Positions 43,196 through 50,329 of a stretch of DNA of 64,000 nucleotides are shown here, piece by piece. The first letter of the stretch is position 1. The number at the start of each line of letters is the position of its first letter. The notes under the pieces were generated by a model. The model worked only from the letters and a program-made list of their open reading frames with translations, was not told the DNA's origin and did no database searches. The DNA is taken from NCBI RefSeq assembly GCF_900110615.1, contig NZ_FOEI01000009.1:23043-87042 (forward strand). Reading direction: 5' to 3'. A program made the translations under genes and the position numbers. Source of the DNA: Flavobacterium urocaniciphilum (GTDB lineage: Bacteria; Bacteroidota; Bacteroidia; Flavobacteriales; Flavobacteriaceae).

Positions 43196-45211
43196 TTATA
43201 TTTGAAAAGTTAAACTGATTTTGGTTCCAAAATTAATTTTGGATTCCAATTCAAATTTACCGTTTATTTCGTCCATTCGGGCTTGCATATTTTCTAAACC
43301 AATACCTTTTTTCCCATGTTTTGGAACAAATCCAATTCCGTTATCGGTTATGGTTATATGAATTTCTTCGCCCATTTTATTCATGTTAATATTTACTTTA
43401 GAAGCTTGTGCATATTTGTCGATATTTTGTAAAGCTTCTTGAATGATTCTGTAAATATTAATTTTCTTGTTATTGTTTATTAAATCCCAATCAATTCGTT
43501 CATCAATTTGTAAACTAAAATCGATGTCAGAATGACTTTTAATCATGATAAATAAATTTTCAACGATAGAACTAAATGTAATATTGTCGTCGAATAAATT
43601 TTGTTTTAAATCATGTGTAATTTGTCTAATTTCTTTTTCAATATTTTGAATATCGTCTATAAAAGGCAAACATTTTTGAACCGTTTCAACGTCTTGTTTT
43701 TTCTTAAGGATAAATAAATTAAGTCGAATTCCTGTTAATTTACCCATTACACCATCGTGTAATTCTTGAGAAATTCTGTTTTTTTCTGAATATTTTCCTT
43801 CTTCAATTCGTTGTTGTTGGTTCAGCATCAGTTCATAAATCTCTTCTTTTGCGTTTTGTTGTTCTTGTATAAAAATAAGTTCTTTATTTTTTAAATTCCT
43901 AGATTTGATAAAATAAAATAAAAGTACTGCTAAAATAATAAAAACAGCTATAGTTGAAACCGACCATAATTGTTGAACGATATTGTCTTTTTGTTTTTCA
44001 ATGGTTTCTTTTTCTGAAATGATTTCGTTGGTTTCATATTCAATTCGTGCAAATTTATCACGAGTAAGTCTTTCTATTGAAAATAAACTATCCTTTAACG
44101 AAATGATTTGTTTTAGATGCGCTGGATTTTTAGGTTCAGTTATGGTTAATTTTTCTAAAGCTTTTAATTTATCATCGGCAAACTTGGTTTCTTTTACTTT
44201 TTTAAAATAAATATTAGCTGTTCCAGTGTCTTTTTGGGATAAATAATATTCTCCTATATATAAATTTGAAGTGTTTTGAATGGGTTGAAAATCTAAACTA
44301 TCCCCAATTTTCAATGCTTCTTGAAATTCTTTAATTGAATTTTTATCATTTTTTTTCAATTTGGCATAACCATGAAAATTTAAAAGATAAGTGTATGTGT
44401 TTATTTCTAATTGTTTTAAGTTCTTAATATGTAAACCTCTTTCAGAAAATTTAAAGAGATTCGTATAGTCCTTTTTTTTCTTATATACATCGCAAAAATT
44501 AATCAAATTTTGAGCATATAAAACAGGATAGTAGGAGTCGTTTTTTAAGTTTACTAATACTTTATTTGCTTCATTAAAATACTCAATAGCTTTTGAGTAA
44601 TTTTTCATACCTGATTGCGATAACCCAAATATGGTATAGCATTCAAAAATGTATTCATGATGATTTAATTTTTTGGCGTCTTTAAGGGCTATTGAAGTGT
44701 TTTTCTCCGATTCAAGAAACTGGTTGTGGTAAAATAAAGCACGACCTAAATCTTTATGAATTTCAACTTTAAGCTTTATTTCTTTTAAATTTAAAGAAAG
44801 ATTTTTTGCTTTATTATAATAATAGAAACTACTGTCTAAATTATATTTTTCATAATAATAGCCTCCTAAATTATAATTGCATTTTGCAAGAGTTAATGTG
44901 TCACTCTTTTCAATAGCTTCTTTATTAATTTGAAGAGTTAAGCTTTTGTATTGTTCAAATAAATTTAAATTATAATATCGATTAGCAAGTTTAAATCTAT
45001 AATAATTGTATAAACTATCAGATTTTAAATTGCTTAATATTAATGAAACACTATCAATATATGCCAATCTAACTTTTTTATTTAAAAAATCGTTATTCGC
45101 TTTTACGAGTAGAGTGTCAATTTTGTTGTAAGTAATTAAATGATTTTCTTTTTTACAGCTAAAAATTAATAGATTAACAATTAGAAGTAAAATAAACTTT
45201 TTTAATTTCAT
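43196..45211 (-). CDS. TPR-containing sensor histidine kinase (HisKA_3 type)
   Basis: 671 residues. The N-terminus has a lipobox-like IFSC at about 16-19, so the sensor may be both lipidated and membrane-spanning. A periplasmic array of TPR-like helices (about 40-370, e.g. NLGGYYYEKYNLDSSFYYYNKAKNL) precedes a transmembrane helix at about 412-434, a coiled coil, then the DHp motif RISQELHDGVMGKL with phospho-acceptor His485, and a HATPase_c domain with N-box IIQEALQNIDKYAQ and DNGIGF. Paired with the NarL-type regulator downstream and a small lipoprotein gene 45 bp upstream. Stimulus unknown. Confidence 0.92.
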   Translation of the reverse strand: MKLKKFILLLIVNLLIFSCKKENHLITYNKIDTLLVKANNDFLNKKVRLAYIDSVSLILSNLKSDSLYNYYRFKLANRYYNLNLFEQYKSLTLQINKEAIEKSDTLTLAKCNYNLGGYYYEKYNLDSSFYYYNKAKNLSLNLKEIKLKVEIHKDLGRALFYHNQFLESEKNTSIALKDAKKLNHHEYIFECYTIFGLSQSGMKNYSKAIEYFNEANKVLVNLKNDSYYPVLYAQNLINFCDVYKKKKDYTNLFKFSERGLHIKNLKQLEINTYTYLLNFHGYAKLKKNDKNSIKEFQEALKIGDSLDFQPIQNTSNLYIGEYYLSQKDTGTANIYFKKVKETKFADDKLKALEKLTITEPKNPAHLKQIISLKDSLFSIERLTRDKFARIEYETNEIISEKETIEKQKDNIVQQLWSVSTIAVFIILAVLLFYFIKSRNLKNKELIFIQEQQNAKEEIYELMLNQQQRIEEGKYSEKNRISQELHDGVMGKLTGIRLNLFILKKKQDVETVQKCLPFIDDIQNIEKEIRQITHDLKQNLFDDNITFSSIVENLFIMIKSHSDIDFSLQIDERIDWDLINNNKKINIYRIIQEALQNIDKYAQASKVNINMNKMGEEIHITITDNGIGFVPKHGKKGIGLENMQARMDEINGKFELESKINFGTKISLTFQI

Positions 45212-45256
45212 TTGATTGATACATTATAGCAAATCTAATGAATATTTAGTTAAAAA

Positions 45257-45463
45257 TTAATCTTTTCTTGGTTTAACTGGATCTGAACTAATAATTGTAT
45301 CATTATCTCTAGTTGTACTATCTCTAGCTATTAAACTAAAATCTGAATTATCAGATGATTTTAATTTTTTTGGAGAATTTTCAATTGGTGTAATAGTGTC
45401 ATCAGTTGAACATGAAACCATAGTAGTAATTACAATTACCATTAATAGAATGATCTTTCTCAT
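45257..45463 (-). CDS. small lipoprotein preceding the two-component genes
   Basis: 68 residues. The signal sequence MRKIILLMVIVITTMVSC ends in a lipobox (MVSC, Cys18). The mature 51 residues are hydrophilic and Ser/Asp/Thr-rich (STDDTITPIENSPKKLKSSDNSDF, TTRDNDTIISSDPVKPRKD). It is the first gene of the same-strand group with the histidine kinase (45 bp apart). An exported ligand, a small surface lipoprotein or an accessory of the sensor are possible; nothing identifies which. Confidence 0.7.
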   Translation of the reverse strand: MRKIILLMVIVITTMVSCSTDDTITPIENSPKKLKSSDNSDFSLIARDSTTRDNDTIISSDPVKPRKD

Positions 45464-45497
45464 AATAATAAAATTTTAGTTAATTGTTTTTCATTTT

Positions 45498-45526
45498 CTA
45501 ATAAATTTCTGAAAGAAATTTATTAG
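45498..45526. repeat. perfect 13-bp inverted repeat upstream of the lipoprotein/kinase genes
   Basis: CTAATAAATTTCT (45498-45510), loop GAA, AGAAATTTATTAG (45514-45526). It lies 35 bases before the lipoprotein ATG in the divergent region. Without a T-run it is more likely a leader hairpin or operator than a terminator. Confidence 0.6.
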
Positions 45527-45571
45527 GTATAAATTCCGATTGTAAAATTATTGTTGTTCAAATTTTATTTA

Positions 45572-45588
45572 TTACGGCTTTGCCTCAA
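45572..45588. promoter_or_regulatory. degenerate TTACG-N7 site in the divergent promoter, candidate site 3
   Basis: TTACG-GCTTTGC-CTCAA has one perfect half-site and a second half differing at two positions from CGTAA. It lies about 18 bases before the -7 box at 45606-45613. Confidence 0.35.
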
Positions 45589-45605
45589 AAAATGTTAAAA
45601 TTCAT

Positions 45606-45613
45606 TATTTTTG
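45606..45613 (+). promoter_or_regulatory. -7 promoter box of the outer-membrane protein gene at 45636
   Basis: TATTTTTG (TAnnTTTG), 22 bases before the ATG. Confidence 0.5.
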
Positions 45614-45635
45614 CTTCAAATAATAAAACAGAAAA

Positions 45636-46142
45636 ATGAGAAAAATATTGTTTGGTGTATTCTTAGGATTAGGATTTTTATCCAATGCACAATCGTATAA
45701 AGGTAAAGGAGATATCAAAATGCAAATTGGTGCCTTAATTCAAAATGGAGGTACAGGTGTCGTTGTGTCAAATGATTATGGTATTGGTGAAAATATGTCA
45801 TTTGGTTTTGTAGCAAGTTATATGCTAAATGCTGAAGGCGTAACTATCGCTGATGTTAATTATAAGCCAGAATTTTCAGATAGAGCAGATGCAAAAATTA
45901 GATTTAATGCTAATATTGGAAATGTACTTGGTTTAGAGGATAATATGGATGTTTATCCGGGATTAAACTTAGGTACAAGAAATTTTGGAGCTCATTTAGG
46001 TTTTAGATATTTCTTTACAGATGGTTTTGGTGTATATTCGGAAGCAGGTATTCCAATTGCAGAGTACGATACCACTCCAAATGTGTTTGGAAAATATAAT
46101 AATCAATTTGTGTTTCAAATTGGAGCATGTTTTAATTTATAA
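45636..46142 (+). CDS. small outer-membrane beta-barrel protein
   Basis: 168 residues. Signal peptide MRKILFGVFLGLGFLSNAQ. The mature part alternates Gly/aromatic beta-strands (IKMQIGALIQNGG, MSFGFVASYML, IRFNANIGNVLG, NFGAHLGFRYFF, GVYSEAGIPIAEY) and ends VFQIGACFNL. This looks like an 8-strand barrel of the OmpW/OmpA-like size. It is divergent from the two-component group and may be its target (inference from the shared intergenic region). PhnA follows 3 bp later. Confidence 0.82.
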   Translation: MRKILFGVFLGLGFLSNAQSYKGKGDIKMQIGALIQNGGTGVVVSNDYGIGENMSFGFVASYMLNAEGVTIADVNYKPEFSDRADAKIRFNANIGNVLGLEDNMDVYPGLNLGTRNFGAHLGFRYFFTDGFGVYSEAGIPIAEYDTTPNVFGKYNNQFVFQIGACFNL

Positions 46143-46145
46143 GCC

Positions 46146-46721
46146 ATGAGTGTAGTTACTGAAAAAAGATTAAAAGATAGAAGCGGGTCTGTATGCGAAA
46201 TTAGTGGTGCTAATGAAAATTTAGTAGTGTATTTAGTAGAGCCAAAAACAGATGCCATTCCAGAGAATTGTATTTTAATTGCTAAACATTTAAAAGAGCA
46301 AATTGAAAATAAAGATTTGATGAACCCGAACGATTGGAGAGGTTTGTCGGATAGCATGTGGAATGAAAATTTACCGGTTCAAATTGTTTCTTGGCGCATG
46401 TTGGCGCGTTTAAAAAATCATGATTTATTAGACATGATGTATTTAGATGAAGATGCTTTAGAATGGGCAAAAGCGACTGGTGAAGATGAAGATGAAGAAG
46501 GAAAAATCATTCACAAAGATTCTAACGGAAATATTTTACAAGACGGTGATTCTGTAGTTTTAATAAAAGATTTAGATGTAAAAGGAGCTACTTTCACGGC
46601 AAAACGTGGTGCTGCGGTACATAATATTAAATTGGTTTGGGACAATGCCGAACAAATTGAAGGCCGTGTAGAAAACCAACACATCGTTATTTTAACGCAG
46701 TATGTGAAGAAAACGAAGTAA
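46146..46721 (+). CDS. PhnA domain-containing protein
   Basis: 191 residues, cytoplasmic. The C-terminal PhnA domain is clear: LQDGDSVVLIKDLDVKGA then KRGAAVHNIKLV and NQHIVILTQYVKK. The N-terminal part carries CEISGANENLVVYLVEP with only one Cys, so the classical N-terminal Zn-ribbon is degenerate. Despite the historical name, PhnA is not required for phosphonate use. It starts three bases after the barrel gene, and a bidirectional terminator follows. Confidence 0.88.
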   Translation: MSVVTEKRLKDRSGSVCEISGANENLVVYLVEPKTDAIPENCILIAKHLKEQIENKDLMNPNDWRGLSDSMWNENLPVQIVSWRMLARLKNHDLLDMMYLDEDALEWAKATGEDEDEEGKIIHKDSNGNILQDGDSVVLIKDLDVKGATFTAKRGAAVHNIKLVWDNAEQIEGRVENQHIVILTQYVKKTK

Positions 46722-46760
46722 TTCTCAATTGGTCAATTTGCCAATGAGTGAATAATTAAA

Positions 46761-46787
46761 AAAACCCTGCAAGTTTTGCAGGGTTTT
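46761..46787. terminator. bidirectional intrinsic terminator
   Basis: AAAACCCTGCAA (46761-46772) pairs with TTGCAGGGTTTT (46776-46787) with a GTT loop. It is flanked by A- and T-runs and lies between phnA (+) and the ALDH gene (-). Confidence 0.88.
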
Positions 46788-46838
46788 TTTTATATCCATA
46801 AGTAACTAATCACTAATTACTTTTCACTAATCACTAGA

Positions 46839-48392
46839 TTATAAATCAAATTTGATTCCTTGAGCTAAAGGTAATTGGTCTGAGTAGTTAACAGTGTTAG
46901 TTTGTCTTCTCATGTACACTTTCCATGCATCTGAACCCGACTCACGTCCACCACCCGTTTCTTTTTCACCACCGAAAGCACCACCAATTTCAGCACCAGA
47001 AGTTCCGATATTTACGTTAGCAATTCCACAGTCAGAACCCGCGAATGATAAGAATTTCTCTGCTTCTTTCATGCTGTTTGTCATGATTGATGAAGATAAA
47101 CCTTGAGCTACACCATTTTGTAATTCAATTGCGTTTTCAACTTCTCCGCTGTATTTCATTAAATATAAAATTGGAGCAAATGTTTCGTGTTGAACTATTT
47201 CAAAATGATTTTCAGCTTCAATAATAGCTGGTTTTACATAACATCCCGATTCGTAACCTTCTCCAGATAATACACCACCTTCAACTAAAACTTTTCCTCC
47301 TTCTGCTTTCGCTTTTTCAATAGCTGCTAAATATGTGTTAACTGCGTCTGTATCGATAAGTGGACCCACATGGTTTTTCTCATCTAAAGGATTACCAATT
47401 TTAATTTGTCCGTAAGCACCAACAATTGCGTCACGAACTGTATCGTAAACTGATTCGTGAATGATTAATCTACGAGTAGAAGTACATCTTTGTCCTGCTG
47501 TACCAACTGCTCCGAATACTGCTCCAGGAACAACTACTTTTAAATCGGCAGTAGGTGTAATGATAATAGCATTGTTTCCTCCTAATTCTAATAAAGATTT
47601 TCCGAAACGCTCTGCTACTTTAGCACCAACAATTCTTCCCATTCTTGTAGAACCTGTTGCTGATACTAAAGGAATTCTTGTGTCAGTTGTAATCATTTCA
47701 CCAACTTTATAATCTCCATTAACAATACAAGAAATTCCTTCTGGTAAGTTGTTAGCTTTTAATACTTCAGCAATGATGTTCTGACAAGCGATAGTACAAA
47801 TTGGTGCTTTTTCTGAACCTTTCCATACACAAACGTCACCACAAATCCATGCTAAAGCCGTGTTCCAAGACCAAACCGCTACTGGGAAATTGAATGCAGA
47901 AATGATTCCAACAATTCCGATTGGGTGCCATTGCTCACGCATAACGTGACCTGGACGCTCCGATGGAATTACTTGTCCGTTTAATTGACGTGATAAACCA
48001 ACTGCGAAATCACAGATGTCGATCATTTCTTGAACTTCTCCGTAACCTTCTTGTAACGATTTACCCATTTCATAAGAAACTAATTTACCTAGAGGTTCTT
48101 TTAATTCTCTTAATTTATTTCCAAACTGACGTACAATTTCTCCACGTTGAGGTGCTGGCATTGCTCTGAAAACTTTAAATGCTTCTTCAGCACTTTTAAT
48201 TACTTTTTCGTAATCAGCTGCAGTTGTTGTTTTTACTTTTCCGATTAATTGACCGTCTACTGGAGAGTAACTTTCGATAATTTCTCCAGAAGAAAAACTA
48301 TTTGAACCTGTTGATGTTCCGTCGTTAATTTCTTTAATTCCTAATGCTTTTAATGCTTCTTGCATTCCAAATTGTGATGCTATTGTTGACAT
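46839..48392 (-). CDS. ALDH7-type aldehyde dehydrogenase (aminoadipic semialdehyde dehydrogenase family)
   Basis: 517 residues. NAD-dependent aldehyde dehydrogenase fold with the cofactor region IGIVGIISAFNFPVAVWSWNTALAWICGD, the glycine motif ATGSTRMGR, catalytic Glu in LELGGNNAII, and catalytic Cys in GTAGQRCTSTRR. The C-terminal IANVNIGTSGAEIGGAFGGEKETGGGRESGSD is typical of ALDH7 (antiquitin), which oxidises alpha-aminoadipate semialdehyde in lysine breakdown. haaO lies upstream on the same strand (94 bp), but a pathway link is not evident. Confidence 0.92.
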   Translation of the reverse strand: MSTIASQFGMQEALKALGIKEINDGTSTGSNSFSSGEIIESYSPVDGQLIGKVKTTTAADYEKVIKSAEEAFKVFRAMPAPQRGEIVRQFGNKLRELKEPLGKLVSYEMGKSLQEGYGEVQEMIDICDFAVGLSRQLNGQVIPSERPGHVMREQWHPIGIVGIISAFNFPVAVWSWNTALAWICGDVCVWKGSEKAPICTIACQNIIAEVLKANNLPEGISCIVNGDYKVGEMITTDTRIPLVSATGSTRMGRIVGAKVAERFGKSLLELGGNNAIIITPTADLKVVVPGAVFGAVGTAGQRCTSTRRLIIHESVYDTVRDAIVGAYGQIKIGNPLDEKNHVGPLIDTDAVNTYLAAIEKAKAEGGKVLVEGGVLSGEGYESGCYVKPAIIEAENHFEIVQHETFAPILYLMKYSGEVENAIELQNGVAQGLSSSIMTNSMKEAEKFLSFAGSDCGIANVNIGTSGAEIGGAFGGEKETGGGRESGSDAWKVYMRRQTNTVNYSDQLPLAQGIKFDL

Positions 48393-48486
48393 TTTTAACT
48401 TTTTTAAGTGTAATTGTTATATTTTGCAAATGTATGAAATTGAATTTAGAAATTTGATTTTCATACTTTTTTATATTTTAAGTGTG

Positions 48487-49014
48487 TTATTTTATAAATC
48501 TTGGGTCGACTTCCATAATCGTTCCGCAATGATCACATGTTCTTTTTTCTTCAGAGCCATAAAAATCTTTAAAGTGTTGTAAGAAGTCTTTTTCGATATC
48601 ATTTAATCCAAAATAAACTTCATGCAATTTATGATTACAAGAATCGCAAAACCAAAGTAAACCATCTTTACCTTCTGTTCTTTTTCTTTCGATAACTAAA
48701 CCAATTGAGCCTTCAGTTCTGTTTGGCGAATGTGGAACTTTTGCGGGATGCAAATACATGTCGCCAGCACTCAATTTCATGGCTTTCTTTTTTCCGTTTT
48801 CTTGAATGTAAACTGTAATTTCTCCTTCAAGTTGGTAGAATAATTCTTCGGTTTCATTATAATGGTAATCTTTTCGAGCGTTTGGTCCGCCAACAATCAT
48901 TACAATATAATCACCAGAATCTACATATAAATTTTTATTCGCTACTGGCGGAACTAGAAGATGTCGGTTTTCTTCTATCCATTTGTTTAAGTTGAATGGT
49001 TTTGCAATAGACAT
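48487..49014 (-). CDS. haaO: 3-hydroxyanthranilate 3,4-dioxygenase
   Basis: Opens the ring of 3-hydroxyanthranilate in the kynurenine route from tryptophan to quinolinate/NAD or to 2-aminomuconate. 175 residues, the bacterial length. The cupin carries the Fe ligands in KDYHYNETEELFYQ and HPAKVPHSP, and the C-terminal rubredoxin-like site has two pairs, CDSC at about 132-135 and CDHC near the end. Other kynurenine genes are not in the window. Confidence 0.95.
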   Translation of the reverse strand: MSIAKPFNLNKWIEENRHLLVPPVANKNLYVDSGDYIVMIVGGPNARKDYHYNETEELFYQLEGEITVYIQENGKKKAMKLSAGDMYLHPAKVPHSPNRTEGSIGLVIERKRTEGKDGLLWFCDSCNHKLHEVYFGLNDIEKDFLQHFKDFYGSEEKRTCDHCGTIMEVDPRFIK

Positions 49015-49051
49015 AAAGTAGTATTTAAAACGTAAAGTTACTAAATAAAAA

Positions 49052-49072
49052 AAGGTACGATAAACGTACCTT
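49052..49072 (-). terminator. intrinsic terminator after the EEP-family gene
   Basis: AAGGTACG (49052-49059) with CGTACCTT (49065-49072). On the minus strand a T-run follows. Confidence 0.75.
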
Positions 49073-49091
49073 ACTTTTTTTTAATCTTATT

Positions 49092-50192
49092 TTATTTTTT
49101 GGCTTCTTTTATTAAATAAACATAAGAAGGGAAGTGATCGGAATATCCAGGAGCAATACTCGAATTTCGCAATGCATAACCTTTATATTGTCCGGTTTGT
49201 TGGATCATAAATGGTGCATTATATACACCAGCTTTCCAATATCTCCAAGAAGTATAATCTTTTCTTAATAAAGGTTCAGAAATGATAATTTGATCGAAAA
49301 AGTCCCAAGCATCTCTATGTGCTAAAGTTCCAATACCTTTTTTAAGCATTTTTTCTGCTGGATTGTATAATCCTAATGGTTGAACTTCTTTTTCATCACC
49401 TTTAGCTCCTAAAACTTGTTTGATACTTTTGTTAAACGGACCGTCATTTAAATCACCCATTGTAAAAATTTTAGCATTCGGGTTGATTTTTTGCAAAGAA
49501 TCAATGATTTTTTTGTTTAAGGCAGCTGCAGCTTCACGTAATGGGCTACTTCTTTTTTCTCCACCTCTACGAGAAGGCCAGTGGCTAACAATAAAGTGCA
49601 TTTCTTCACCATCTAATAAGCCAGTCATTAAAATTTGATCACGTGTATAAATTCTTTTTGTTTTAGCATCTATAACGTTATCGTCTGTATCTTCAACTTT
49701 TTCTTTTTCTTTTTCCTTTGCTTTTTTATCTGTATTTTCTTCTGTTACAATTAAAGGATAGTTTTTGTAACTAGTTGGAGTAAAATGACTTTTTTGGTAT
49801 AAAAATCCTGTATCAATTCCTCTTTGGTCAGGTGAATCAAAATGAATAACTGCGTAACCTTTTGCAGCTAAAAGAGGTTGTTTACATAAATCCTCTAAAA
49901 CTTTTCTGTTTTCAACTTCAGCTACTCCAAGAACAACTGGAGAGTTTTTTTGTTCAGCACTTGTTCCTAATTGAGAAATTACTCTTTCAAGTTTGTGTAA
50001 TTTTTCTTTATAGTTTGCTGGAGTATAAATAAAATCCTCGTCATTTTTAGTTGGATCATTTATTGTGTCAAATAAATTTTCTAAATTGTAGAACGCAACT
50101 GTATGAATTGCATAGTTTTTTTTCTCTTGTGCATAAGAAGTAACAGCCAACAAAAAAACTGCTAAAGCGCCGAAAAATGGTTTAATTTTCAT
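49092..50192 (-). CDS. secreted endonuclease/exonuclease/phosphatase family protein
   Basis: 366 residues with signal peptide (MKIKPFFGALAVFLLAVTSYAQ). DNase-I-like metal hydrolase motifs in order: FYNLENLFD, GVAEVENR, DQRGIDTGFLY, the His of SHWPSRRGG, MGDLNDGP, and SDHFP. A Lys/Glu-rich insertion (about 150-175) breaks the domain on the surface. It may cleave extracellular nucleic acids or phosphoesters in the periplasm or outside. It is divergent from a TonB receptor plus two lipoproteins with which it probably forms a scavenging locus. Confidence 0.88.
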   Translation of the reverse strand: MKIKPFFGALAVFLLAVTSYAQEKKNYAIHTVAFYNLENLFDTINDPTKNDEDFIYTPANYKEKLHKLERVISQLGTSAEQKNSPVVLGVAEVENRKVLEDLCKQPLLAAKGYAVIHFDSPDQRGIDTGFLYQKSHFTPTSYKNYPLIVTEENTDKKAKEKEKEKVEDTDDNVIDAKTKRIYTRDQILMTGLLDGEEMHFIVSHWPSRRGGEKRSSPLREAAAALNKKIIDSLQKINPNAKIFTMGDLNDGPFNKSIKQVLGAKGDEKEVQPLGLYNPAEKMLKKGIGTLAHRDAWDFFDQIIISEPLLRKDYTSWRYWKAGVYNAPFMIQQTGQYKGYALRNSSIAPGYSDHFPSYVYLIKEAKK

Positions 50193-50264
50193 GTGTTAAG
50201 ATTAAATTTTAGTTATCTTTATTACAAATCTGGTGCCAAAGGTAAATAATATTATTAAATGTTG

Positions 50265-50272
50265 TACATTTG
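50265..50272 (+). promoter_or_regulatory. -7 promoter box of the TonB receptor/lipoprotein operon
   Basis: TACATTTG (TAnnTTTG), 57 bases before the ATG at 50330. Confidence 0.5.
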
Positions 50273-50329
50273 TCCGCTTTTAGTTTTTGTAAACTAAATG
50301 TTAGTTAAAGTATTAATTTATAATTAAGT

